In this document: piece by piece, positions 53,481 to 64,000 of the stretch
Numbering within the stretch: position 1 is the stretch's first letter
How the letters are laid out: every line of letters begins with the position of its first letter
NCBI RefSeq assembly: GCF_042453785.1
Contig: NC_091669.1
Location: 33,931,001-33,995,000 of the forward strand
Source of the DNA: Malus domestica
Taxonomy: Eukaryota > Streptophyta > Magnoliopsida > Rosales > Rosaceae
DNA: 64,000 nucleotides
Reading direction: 5' to 3'
Made by a program: the position numbers and the translations under genes
Notes under the pieces: model-generated
Databases searched by the model: none
Told to the model about the DNA's origin: nothing
The model's input: only the letters and a program-made list of their open reading frames with translations

Positions 53481-56051
53481 AAAAAAAAAAAAATGTATTG
53501 ATTAGAATTTTTCTTTGTGTCTCATGAACGAATTTAATGAAATCAAAAGGTTCAACTCTATTTTTCACCCGCTTTAGAATAAAGATTTTATTAACAAATT
53601 TATTCTTTTAAATGACCATCAAAGACATGTTAATCATCTATGTTTTGCCACATGAATATTAGTTATTAACTCAGGAAAAATAGATAAAATAGAATGCAAA
53701 GGACTTGAGTGAAAAATGTCTTATTCCTAATTAATGTTGGTTTCAGTGCTAAAGCTGGACCCTGGATAGTAACCAATCTTGGCAATCCAATTATCAACTC
53801 TGTATCAATAACTCAATTATGGGATTTTCAGGGTTGGGATTCCTGATTTCGAATGAGTCCCGCTTGTTTATTGATTCCTAGAGTGGTAGTAAAAATTCGA
53901 ATCACTTGGAATGAATACAATTTTCATTCATCTTGTTCCATTCTCCTTACGTAAACACGTCATTTGGCTACTAATGATGAGTAAGAAGTCATACTCAAAA
54001 CTCTTTGTATTCTCATCACATAGTTTTGTTCATATGATCAAAACTATTCATATTATGAAAAATCTATGGGAAAAAAAATAATCAAAAATAAGATTGTTTA
54101 GCAAATACATAGATGGTTTATAATACTTTTAATTCATTTGGTACAATAGATTGATTAAACAATCTTTTTTTTTTTTTTTTTTTTTTTTGCAAAGGTAGTC
54201 AAGCATATAATATGAACAGTTCTGATCATAAAAACAAAACTTTATAATTCGAACACGAAGAGTTTTGAACTTTTGAGTAGAAGTTCTTACTCATCCATGA
54301 ATGGGCGAGCATTTATTGGAGTAAAATTCTTTCATCTCCTATTTTCATCCTCTTTCCTTCACTCCTCTCACACTTTGCTCTTGCTGCGGCTGTCGTTGGA
54401 CTGCCGTGAGAGCGTGGGTCGGATCAATGGACGCCCAACGGAGGGCCTCAGGCTCAAAGGTGAGATCGCGGTCACTGAAGGAGGGTGAGATTGTTGTGTG
54501 TTTTTATACTTGTGTGTGGAAGTGTGTGGAAAAGGGCCTTAGACTCCACTCTCCAAATGATCTTGCTTTCTTAGCCTATGTCCCCAATGCCCCCAGTGCT
54601 GATGATCAAGCCTCGAAGGATGCCTTAATCAAAGGTTGGAGGAAGACTGAGGTTGAACATGACTTTAAAATTCATTGCATTGGTCGTTTCGCATCTCATT
54701 TGTTGAACTTATTAAAATCATATAGTAAATACATATTGCTAAAACATTTACGTCAACAATTGAACTTAACATCACAGAACAGATTTATCAAATAAAAGTG
54801 TTTGTTCACACATCTATTTTACTTCACACATTCTTGCTAATCTTTAGTTATCAATTTTTTCGATTCATTTGATCTGACAGTCGAAAATTAAAAAATATGT
54901 ATAAAAAATAAAAATAAGTGTGAATCACAAGAAAATGTAATGAACTAAAATTTTAAAAATTAACTATTTCAACTTAAGGGCAAGGGCCCATGAAAAACCA
55001 TTTGAGATGAGACTGTAAGTCGAATCAGTGTGAAATATTAATCTTTCAACAAATTAATATATAGGTGTCTGGAGAATTCGCATAAGGTAGGAGATTCTCT
55101 CCAGATCTCTTACAATCCATAAATTAGGACCATTGAAATTTTAACGGCTAAAGTTATTATAACATTTAAATTAACTTTTGTTTTTAACTGTTGGATCAAA
55201 TTTTAAGAATCCAAATTTATAAATTTGATGAATTTGATGAAAGAGATTGGAGAGGATCCGTTGAATTCAGCCACAGAACGCCTTTTGTGCCAAAAATTGA
55301 GCCAAAATCCAATGACAACGTCAGCTGGTAGGCTGGTAGGTTGGTAGGCTGGTAGTCAGTGTGAAAAAACGTTCAGAAAAAGGAGGTCACCATTTTCAGC
55401 CACAAAGCGCATATCTAATCGAAAGATCTTGAGCCCCTTGTTGGAATTATGACTGGAGCTTTCCAGCTCTGCGACACCTGGCAAACCTCTATTATTACCA
55501 AAACACCCTTCTAAAACTTGTGGACAGAAACGATTTACCGGCTTACTATTATTATACCCATGGGGTGGGGCTCAGCTCGGACACAGAGGCCTAGAAGCAT
55601 CGTTTGGTTCGTGGACACGTGGCGGTGGACAATGGAACCTTTGGCGGTCAGTGGCGATGACGTGGAGAAAAGCGCAGGAAAGAAAGAGAAAGTGCACCTG
55701 CTGAGCTCAATCTCCTACTTTCATCCACACATCTTTGTTCTTTTTTTTTTAATTTTTTTAATTTTTTTAATTTTTGGGATTTTTTTTTAATGTAATCCAG
55801 AACTCCTGGCCTACCTTATGTTTTCTCTGTCCTCCTTGCAAGCTATTTTATGGGAAAGGATTGTTCTTTTCTCTTATTTCATTAAGTTAAGGAATTCGAA
55901 TGGTTGAAATTTGATGAAATGATTAAAATTATTAAAATTTTTAAAATAAACATTTGTTTGTAATTATTAAATTAAATTTTAAAGATTCGAATCCTTAAGC
56001 TATAAACAAAAAAGATCCGAAAAGAAACTCCTTCCTATTTTATAGGCTGCC

Positions 56052-56088
56052 AGATATTTTAACTATTTATCCACACCACAAAATATCA
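56052..56088. promoter_or_regulatory. Evening element and near-match upstream of the REVEILLE gene
   Basis: AAAATATCT, the exact evening element, lies on the minus strand at 56060-56052. AAAATATCA lies on the plus strand at 56080-56088. Clock MYB proteins bind such sites. They are about 1.9 kb from the start codon, and this spacing plus the AT-rich context makes chance occurrence quite possible. A G-box CACGTG at 57261-57266 is nearer. Confidence 0.35.
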
Positions 56089-56312
56089 TCCGGACTCCGG
56101 AGCATTTTTCAATTTGTTTTTGTTTAGGTTCTTGTGCGAGTGGTGAAGTAGTGTACTCGCTTCATGCAATTTCACACATGGAATTAACTTCTTTTTTTTT
56201 TCATTTTAAAATTTTCGCTCAGCAGCTTTCGAACTAATATATGTATTTTCTAGGAGAAAGCAGGACCGAAATTTTTTTTAAATGCTCTATAATTTACAAG
56301 CGATATAAAATA

Positions 56313-56465
56313 GGAAAACTAATGAAAATGGTTTGAAAACTTTGAGTTTTAATGATAAGGACAAAATAAAAGGTAAAGTGAATAGTACAATGATTGACTT
56401 TTTAGTGTAAAAATATGGTTTTTCGTTAGAGTGAACAATACCTGGTGTTTTTCATTAAAATTCCC
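56313..56465. mobile_element. MITE family M2, copy 2 (reverse)
   Basis: Starts GGAAAACTAATGAAAATGG and ends CATTAAAATTCCC, the reverse of the copy at 41400. It shares TTGACTTTTTAGTGTAAAAA and the TTTCGTTA phrase. Confidence 0.75.
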
Positions 56466-58017
56466 TAAAATATTAAAAAGAGGGAGATAATTTGAATCTG
56501 AAATACAGTAAATTGAATTAATGCAGTTTCAGAATTATAGTTAATTGTCTTTACTCTTAATATTTGACAAATAATGGTTAAATTTATAAAGAACTATGTA
56601 GTGCTAACGAGATTAGATATTAGTTCAAAAATTGTGACAAACAAAATAAGTCTTGTTTTCATGATTACTTGGTGATTGGAGATATATTCTTGTTGGATTT
56701 AATATCAAGAGTTGGGACTAAAACATTCAACAAATATTTATTTACTCTCCACTTTTAATATCAAATATTTGAAAGAAAAAAAAAAGTTATGTCACTCAAA
56801 CATGTAAGAGTTATTATGTTGCGCTCCAAGCTTAGTATGACAAAACAACAATTATGGGGTTGAGACATATTTTCTTGAATACAAGAAAGTTGTAATTAAT
56901 AAATTATCCTCATAATAGTGTAGAATATCACTTGTAGTAAATAAATTAAATAGAAGAAGATGATTTGGAAATTCTCTTTCTCCAAATTATCCAAAGTGAA
57001 TGATGATTTGGAAACTTTTGGAGATAGAAGTGAGTTGGCTGATGGAGAACGTGACGTGTGAGCCATTCAAGCGCAACATATTTAGCCAGTTTTCACTGAA
57101 TTTTCTCGCGCCAAAATAAATCACAAGTGGGGGAAGACAAGACAGACATTCGTCACGCATCGATGACCTTCTTGGTCATGAGCCACATGATTCCATCCCA
57201 TTCTCGACCTTCCTATTTTCACACAAAACAAAAATAATAAAAGAAGTCCATGGAAAATTCACGTGATAAAATCCGTTAAAATATATAATTTAAATAGAAA
57301 ATTTCGTTACCTCTGAATGTGTAACAATATTGTCAATAAAATTTTTACAATTGGGGCTATTTTTCAAAGAGTAATGCTAGAGAAATTAAATTTTATAAAC
57401 TAAATGATATAGAAGTTGATAAGTAGATTATTACTTAAATATTAATAAACATGCTTATTTTTCATTAATAACATACCATTTAGTTTGTAAATATAATTTT
57501 TTAATTTTCCAAATACTATTTCAGCACAGGTCATGTATCCAATTCATCAAGGGGGAAAAAAAAAACAACGGCCACAAACCCTACACCTATTCAACTCTCC
57601 CTGTCTCTTCCTCATTTGCCTTTCTCTCTCCTCCTCATTTGCTTTCTTCTTCATTTTTTCTGTACTTTTTTTTTTTCACTTGGGTGTTTGCTATTTTTGG
57701 CATCCAAGTGAAACCCAGTTTCTTGTTTTTTTTTCGGAAGCAAGAAATCGACTCCAATTTTGGAGGACCGGAGAGCTGAAAGCAAATACGGAGGGGTTGA
57801 GATTGGGACAGTGATAAGAAAATGGGCCGGGGTGCGTACAGAACCGGTTGGTTGAACCGAAAGAATGTAAATTTATGATTATTTTCTTGCTGTACGAGTG
57901 TGGGGAAGACAGAGACAAGGATTTGCTGTGGTTCTTACAAGCTGAAGGAGTGAGGAGAAACGGTGTCGTAACGGGGAGAGCTGAGGAAGAGGTCAACTTT
58001 GCTTGGTGGGTGGATTA

Positions 58018-60501
58018 ATGGGATCTTCAGACATGGCTGCTCAAGTACGTATCCACAAATTACTAAACTTATCTTATAATATAACCTCCATACTCTGTTT
58101 TTATTGAATTTTTTTTTTATGGATCACTGAAAATTCCCTTTCTGTTGGGATTTACTTTTTCTACTTTATGAATTTATGTGACCATCCTCTGGATACTTTC
58201 TACCTTATGAATTTATTTGAATTTGGACAATTTCTGGTAATTTTTGAAGGGGAGGATGAATTGAAAGAACCCTTTTTCTGATTCTGTACAATTCTTTAAA
58301 AAGTTAGAAAATTTAGTGTTAGATTTTTAATTTTGAATTGTTGTTATGTAGGAGCAATTTGGTAGTACTGGATCAGATGGTGTTGTTTCAGCTGGCAATG
58401 GGATCTCACCGAGTGCTGGTGGGGTCCAGTTGAAGGATGATCAGTTCTCTACTGGAAATGACTTTACTCCCAAGGTTTCAATCTTTTGCATTCTAATATT
58501 TTCAATTTTACTTTGTTCATTTACGTTCTGATGAAGCGATATTCTAAACTACTCGAATCTAATCTACGGGGAGGGAGATTCAAACTCGTGCGAGGGCCAA
58601 CAAACTGGTCTAACGACCTGCATCTGCATTTTATTATGGTGATCAAAATCATGATTAATTGTTGTAAAGTGCAACGTTCATTCACTTGCCCTCCGTTTCG
58701 ATTTTATTAGGTGAGAAAACCGTACACAATCACGAAAGAGAGAGAGAGGTGGACAGAGGAAGAGCATAAGAAGTTCCTTGAAGCTTTAAAGCTCTATGGT
58801 CGAGCCTGGCGAAAGATAGAAAGTAAGTTTTGCATTAAAAGCATAAAAAAGCAGTATATTAATTTGTTTAGAGTTACTGTAATGGTATCTCAGATGTAAA
58901 ATGCTGGCTGAGATTGCAGTCGCATGCTTGTTTGAACAGATTCGATTTCTGAGTTTAAAGCTTAAGATGTTAAATAATAGCATCCGTCTTACGTTTACTG
59001 AAATATTCTGTTTGAATGACAGAGCATGTTGGCACGAAGACTGCGGTTCAGATTCGAAGCCATGCTCAAAAATTCTTTTCTAAGGTTGACCACTCTTATT
59101 TCAGTACCCCCATTTTCAACCATAATATCTATATCCCCCATCTGTTAATGTAAGTTAAACTTAAACTTCATTGAATCAAGGCATGTAAACCATTCGGGGA
59201 GGAGGGTTCATGCTTTCTTGCTTGATGTTTTGTTCTGACTCCTCAAGTCTTTCTTTCCTGTAGGTTGCTCGTTACCCGAATGGTGGAAATGCAACCTCGG
59301 AAGAGCCTATTGACATCCCTCCTCCGCGACCAAAAAAGAAGCCAATGCGTCCTTATCCCCGAAAACTTGTACACCCTCTTGATAAAGAGACCTCAATTGT
59401 AGAGCAGCCGACAAGGTCCGCGTCTCCAAATTTATCTGTTTCGGAGCAAGAAAACCAATCTCCCACATCGGTATTATCAGTTATTGGTTCAGATGCAATG
59501 GGTTCAACTGATTCAAATACACCCCGTGATGGTTTATCCCCCGATTCATCTGCTGCTGGTGTCAATAGTGAGAACTTAATTCATTCTGAGCCCAACCCAT
59601 TACTCGAGGAAAGCGGATCTCCAATAAACAATTGTTCACTTCCTAACAAGCAATTAACAATGGTATATGCTTGTTCTTTGGCATATCTTTCAAATTTTCA
59701 AAAAGATTAAGCCTTTTATTTGATATTGATACTCTACTGGTTGTGTGTGCTGATTATATCCAGAAGCTCGAGTTATTTCCCACGGATGATGTTGATGCTA
59801 GTGGAGGTTCAGCCAAGGAGGCATTTGCCCGAAGCCTTAAGCTCTTCGGAAGGACTGTATTAGTCACAGACTCCCACAGACCGTCTTCTCGAGCTGCAGG
59901 AACTTCTCAATCACTGCCTTCTGATGTGCAGGAGGAGAAACCTGTACAGACATCATTACCATTTAACTTTACGGATATGGAATCTGCATCCGGGAATGTA
60001 GAACATGTTTGGGATAATTTTCCCTATGGAGGACATCAAGGCATCTACTTCATGCAATTTCAGAATCAAAACTCAGATGCAGTAGAATCTGGTACTAATG
60101 CTTATCCTGTACCGTGGTGGACCATATGTCCGCCTTTTATTCCATTCCATAAGCAGCAGCAGCAGCCAGTGAATGAACATGTTGATTCTAAGAAAGTAGA
60201 TAGGGAAGATTCTTGTACCGGTTCAGATGCCGGATCGGCCAGTGATGAGGAAAATCGTGACAAAAACGATGAGACGCAGGGCGATCATTATCAACAGGTT
60301 TCTGATAAAGACCGAGAGCCAAACTCAGTTCTTCAGTTTAAGGCGAGCGCAAACTCAGCCTTCTCGAAAATAAGAGCAAGCACTGGAAAGTATAGAAAAG
60401 GATTTGTACCGTATAAAAGGTGTACGGCCGAGAGAGATGCCAAGTCCTCCACAGTGGCAAGTGAAGACGGGGATGGGAAAAGAATCTGCCTTTCGTTATA
60501 G
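58018..60501 (+). CDS. RVE1: REVEILLE-type single-MYB (SHAQKYF/F) clock transcription factor
   Basis: Nuclear MYB-related factor of the CCA1/LHY/RVE family, whose members bind evening-element-like DNA and link the clock to growth and metabolism. Exons 58018-58044, 58352-58474, 58711-58822, 59023-59084, 59264-59662 and 59764-60501 sum to 1461 nt and 486 aa. The single MYB repeat spans about residues 59-108, with [23 protein letters not shown], and [17 protein letters not shown] in helix 3. A proline/lysine block follows ([16 protein letters not shown]), and the C-terminus carries KGFVPYKRC, a motif of the RVE1/RVE2/RVE7 clade. It lacks the LCL domain of RVE4/6/8. Residue 88, formed across the intron 3 junction, is Lys where Glu is usual. 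The pyrimidine-rich leader begins near 57550. A poly(A) signal AATAAA is at 60653. The exact family member (RVE1 or RVE7) is not settled. Confidence 0.93.
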
Positions 60502-60652
60502 CGTCCTCCTGTGTTAGTCAAGACTCAAGAGGCCCTGCCCTTTTTTCACAGAACAAGTTAGGAATCTGGTCGGGTACCGTCACCGTAGAGTTGAAGACCA
60601 CCGTTACTGCATAGTTGAAGACGACGTTTATCATTTTTGAGCTGCTGGTACT

Positions 60653-60658
60653 AATAAA
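60653..60658 (+). terminator. Poly(A) signal of the REVEILLE gene
   Basis: AATAAA, 152 bases after the stop codon and followed by T-rich sequence, as expected for plant 3' processing. Confidence 0.5.
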
Positions 60659-60829
60659 ACCTTCGTATTGTTACTTCTCTTTTTTTACTTGTTTGTTTGT
60701 AACTCTGAATTTCTTACTTATAGACTCGGTACTGTTAATGTTAACACTAATGAATGAGCACATAGTGAACAAACAATTGTTCTTCATGTTTGTGTGGACA
60801 AGCCCTTGATGATGATCCTGGGATGCATC

Positions 60830-62330
60830 AACACCATATTTTCGCCATACTATTTGGGGCATTGGTAAACAAATGAACCGATGGGCTTCGACTTCTAGCC
60901 TACTCAAGTGGCAACACTCACTAGGCACAACCCAACACTCCAACTTGCCCATAATCGTCGCTAGAGCAAACTTGCCTAAAGTGTTCAAAAGGCCTGCTAA
61001 CGAGATTTTAAATGGCGATCTTGTCGTGCTCTGATATACCCGATATCTTAAAGAATTATGTCGTGTTTGTGTCATTTACTAGACTGTATCCAATATTTTA
61101 ATGAATCATGTCGTGTCAATCCTATTAAAATCAACGGGTAATATAACTCAACTCGTTAAATTTAATGGGTAACATGACTCAAACCCATTTTACCCGTTAA
61201 AGAAAATATATTTTACTTTAATAAATAAACATCATACTAAATTATTAAACATGCAATATCTACGAAATATCTACGTATCACATTATCACATAAATATTAT
61301 TTCAAAACATAAAAATGTATTTGTCTTCCAAGTATTAAATACCCCGAAATAAAAGCCTAATAAAAAAAAACATTAGTATGTTATTACAAAATATCAAATG
61401 TATAAAGATATGCAAATGGATGGAGTTTTTTTTTTTTTTTTGGAGCGTTTCTCAAACTTTAGAACCATGTCAAAGAGACTCTTGCACGCTGTTCTTTTGA
61501 CAACTAGACCCTTCAATTTTCATCAGTCACCAAAGAAATGGTATTGGAACCTTGCAATTAGCTGGGAATTTGTATCTCGATTTGCAACCTTGCAGTTGGG
61601 TTATGGGAGGAGTTGATGGTGGTGGTCGTGATTCATCACTAGTGCGGCGGTGCCTGGTAGTGGTGGCTTGGACAACGAGATGAGATAGCCCGTGATTATT
61701 GTAGTGGCTTGGACGACAAAATTAGACATGGAGATGGCGATGGGAGAGAGAGAGTGAGCGTCGACTTCGAGATTGAGAGAAGACAAATGGAGTCGAGTTG
61801 GTACTGAGAGTCTGGGAAAGAGATAAAGTGAAAGGGTATTAGAATCCAACGGTAAGGATTTAATCTCACTTATATGAGATTAGATCCTATGCTATTGTGG
61901 TTGGTTTTTTAGTAGTTCAAAATTACCAAATTAACATTTTTCTTAACAAATTATTTTCAGGTAAATTTATTCCGATCTGTTATTTAACTGGTGATATGAT
62001 AATAATTCGGTTAGTTAATATGTTGATCGAAAATTCATTTTTTTGTTTTATTTCATATCAGGTTAAAATAAGTTATGTAATAAATTGTCAAGTATCATCT
62101 CAAAATCAAATGTCTAATTGACTTAGATGAGCTGGATAATAACTCTTAAATCAGTCAATTACGGACGTCACGTTTGCTTTAATGAATCATCTTCGACCAT
62201 GAGAATGTAATCATTCGTTGACCAAGTAATTCAAGCTGTTGGATTTATGCGACAGCACTTGGCTCATACCATGCCACAAGGTTTAACCGGCCTTTTCTCT
62301 TTCTTGGTTGTAGTGTCAGTTTTGCGTTCG
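60830..62330. other. Downstream intergenic region
   Basis: No gene is supported. 61020-61215 resembles the terminal region of the hAT element at 15800, with words such as ACCCGATATCTTAA, GTCGTGT, CAACGGGTAAT and ACCCGTTA. A poly-T is at 61426-61440. A GA-rich segment near 61740-61830 has no recognised product. Confidence 0.4.
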
Positions 62331-62340
62331 AAAACCTGTG

Positions 62341-62664
62341 TCATTACACGACCCTGGGGCTCTCTAAAGCAGGTCAGTGGCCCTTCTTGCGCTCTTTTGA
62401 GTCTTATATCATTTTTAGTCACACTCACACACCAAAGTGAGGTTCGGGCTCGTACGTGCTCAATGAGCATTATTATTATCCTTTTTAATACATCGATATT
62501 TTTCATTACACAATCTTGGGGCTCTTTAAAAAGCAGGTCATTGGCCATTCTTGTGGCCTTTTGAGTCTTGTATCATTTTTAGTCACACTCACACACCAAG
62601 TGAGGTTTGGGCTCTTTCGGGCTCAATGAGCCTGATTTTTTTTTATTTTTAATATATCGATATT
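62341..62664. repeat. Tandem duplication, 2 x about 162 bp
   Basis: Units start TCATTACACGACCCTGGGGC (62341) and TCATTACACAATCTTGGGGC (62503). Both contain AGCAGGTCA, TTTTGAGTCTT, ATCATTTTTAGTCACACTCA and CTCAATGAGC. The two are clearly diverged, so the duplication is not recent. Confidence 0.85.
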
Positions 62665-62695
62665 TTTATATTAAAGAGAATGAGAGTTCAGTTAA

Positions 62696-62989
62696 TGTCA
62701 CATCTTGATTTAGGCATCCATCACATCCCGAGCTCGATTTAACCGTAGCACGATATTGTTTGTTTTGGGCCCCGGCCACGCCATCATGGTTTTGTTTCTG
62801 GGAACTCACATGAGAACTTTCCAGTGGGTCACCAATCATGGGATTACTCTCGCGCGAACTCACTTAACTTCGAAGTTCCAATGGAACCCAAAGCCAGTGA
62901 GCTCCCAAAAGGTCTCGTGCTAGGTAGAGATGAGAATATACATATAAGGTTTACAAGATCCTCATCCCTAGGTGATGTGGGATCTTATA
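62696..62989 (-). mobile_element. Solo LTR of a Cassandra-type TRIM with 5S rRNA-like insert
   Basis: 294 bp flanked by exact GTTAA copies (62691-62695 and 62990-62994). On the minus strand it ends GATGTGACA. At about 62888-62799 it carries a 5S rRNA-like segment: GAACTTCGAAGTTAAG, GCGAGAGTA and GGTGACC correspond in order to the 5S words GAACTCCGCAGTTAAG, GCGAGAGTA and GGTGACC. Cassandra elements are defined by such a 5S-derived promoter in the LTR. The start reads TATAAGATCCC instead of TG, so the first bases have mutated. No second LTR is in the window, hence the solo LTR call. It is not a true 5S gene: it is too diverged and lies inside the LTR. Confidence 0.88.
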
Positions 62990-63179
62990 GTTAAGCTACA
63001 TATAGAGCAGCCTTTGGTATCGAATTCGCCATCCACAAGATTTGAACAAAAGACCTCTCACTTTCAAGTGAAGAGTCCGAAACTATTTCGAAGCTCGTTT
63101 TAAGCACCGTGACAATTAATTAAGCTATTTAATTAAATTTCAATCCCTATCTTCATTAGTCACATTACTTATTTCAATA

Positions 63180-63325
63180 GGAATGTGATATTCACACTCT
63201 GTTTTACTTCTCACACATCTTTCTAATTTTTTTCCATTTGATTGAATGAACTGAAGAAAATCAACTGATAGAAATTAACAAAGGGTACGTGAGCAGTAAA
63301 AAAGTGTGTGTGAATAGTACATTCC
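63180..63325. mobile_element. MITE family M1, copy 4
   Basis: 146 bp with inverted ends GGAATGTGATATTCACAC and, in reverse, GGAATGTACTATTCACAC. Flanks ATTTCAATA and ATTCTAATA may be a decayed 9-bp duplication. Confidence 0.75.
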
Positions 63326-63469
63326 ATTCTAATATCGTATAATGGACATAACAAAGGAGAAAGCTCGATTGCAATCGAAAAGGAGAAGACTTGTTCATTG
63401 ACGATAGATGACATGTAATACTATGTTAATGGTATTTCATTTATGTAAAAATGAGATTTTTAGTTTGGG

Positions 63470-63650
63470 CTAGCAAATCACTTATGACTACGATCTAGTG
63501 ATATTCTTCTTCACTTACTTGTAAGTGAAATGTCTTAGTTCAAATTCGTTTTTACCGAGAATCGAACCATATTATTGCTAGTCCATTCTGAATCTTAACT
63601 AACTCCCAAACCCTTAATGTATATAATATCATTTGTTAAAAAAAAAAATT
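63470..63650 (+). mobile_element. S1 SINE, copy with A-tail
   Basis: Family order CTTGTAAGTGAAATGTCTTAG, GAATCGAACCATATTATTGC and TAATATCATTTGTT, then an A-run at about 63638-63648. The B-box is partly lost. Confidence 0.7.
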
Positions 63651-64000
63651 AAACTAGTAATAATGTAGTTCAAATTATCTATTTTAATATCAAAATGAGA
63701 TTTTAAGTTGAACTCTCACAAATTACTCATTTGATATCAGATTGTCTATTATAATATGATTGCATTAGAAAATTGATTAATAATATAGACAATTAGAAGA
63801 CAATTAGTGGTGCGAGCCGCAACGTGATTGACAGCGTCCGTCCCATGAGCCTAAAAAGCGAAAAACATCATTTAAATAAATAAATAAAATGCAAAATGTT
63901 TTATCTTTCCGTTTTTACCTGTACTCTGTCTCTCCCTCTCTCTGGATCACTCTCTCAGTCTCACTCACTCATTCACACTAATCCTTCCTCGAACGAGAAA

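Larger units (their letters stand above)
52216..57530. other. Gene-poor region with MITEs and SINEs
   Basis: No supported gene. It contains a decayed M2 MITE (about 52430-52560), a foldback MITE (53098-53290) and two relatives (about 55080-55260 and 55850-56035), a reverse S1 SINE (53340-53480), an M1 MITE (about 54797-54925), an M2 MITE (56313-56465) and long T-runs (54164-54188, 55740-55790). A frame at 54406-54795 has a peptide-like stretch (LHSPNDLAFLAYVPNAPS) but no recognised family, start context or intron structure. Confidence 0.5.

Noticed and set aside
54406..54795. 129-codon frame with a peptide-like stretch (LHSPNDLAFLAYVPN)
   Set aside because: No family recognised, no intron or promoter signals, and it is surrounded by MITEs and SINEs. 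It may be a gene scrap but cannot be supported.
62799..62888. 5S rRNA gene
   Set aside because: The match is partial and diverged and lies inside an LTR with target duplications, so it is the Cassandra 5S-like region.

Overview
The window is nuclear DNA of a flowering plant. It has intron-rich genes with GT-AG (and some GC-AG) introns and AT-rich intergenic DNA, and it is dense in LTR-derived, hAT-like, MITE and SINE repeats. The repeat set (a GGGAACTTTAACG-ended MITE, a Cassandra-type 5S-bearing LTR, tRNA-derived SINEs) and the gene sequences suggest a woody rosid, most likely the apple/pear group of Rosaceae. That assignment is inference. There is nothing bacterial, and no CRISPR array or operon.

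Layout. 1-13 kb: two intact tandem HD-ZIP class IV homeobox genes (HDG11/HDG12 type), both on +, ten exons each and 696 and 688 aa long, with a 2.2 kb repeat between them. 13-20 kb: repeats, including an antisense remnant of the same HD-ZIP family and a 3.7 kb foldback element that carries an hAT insertion and a 1.1 kb tandem duplication. 21-22.9 kb: a phytocyanin gene on -. 24.4-30.9 kb: three repeat elements nested inside one another, each flanked by its own 5-bp target-site duplication. 31.5-38.6 kb: a second, decayed copy of the HD-ZIP block, made of the 3' end of gene 1, the intergenic DNA and the middle of gene 2, broken by a TRIM, an LTR-like insertion, MITEs and deletions. 38.7-43.5 kb: a duplicated segment holding two copies of the last exon of SPT4. 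43.0-44.7 kb: SPT4 (-). 45.8-51.5 kb: UDP-glucose pyrophosphorylase (-, 21 coding exons). 52-57.5 kb: MITEs and SINEs. 58.0-60.5 kb: a REVEILLE-type single-MYB clock gene (+). 60.5-64 kb: repeats, including a solo Cassandra LTR.

The genes do not form a pathway. The HD-ZIP IV pair is a local epidermal-regulator expansion, and SPT4, UGP and RVE are unrelated conserved genes. No previously unknown protein system is visible. The most notable structures are the repeat family with LTR-like ends, 5-bp duplications and a different central minisatellite in each copy (one copy has a clean empty site in the duplicated HD-ZIP block), the two GC-AG introns confined to one HD-ZIP paralogue, the TRIM inside an HD-ZIP exon, and the duplicated SPT4 terminal exon. 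All exon coordinates were derived by reading splice sites and checking reading-frame closure by hand.
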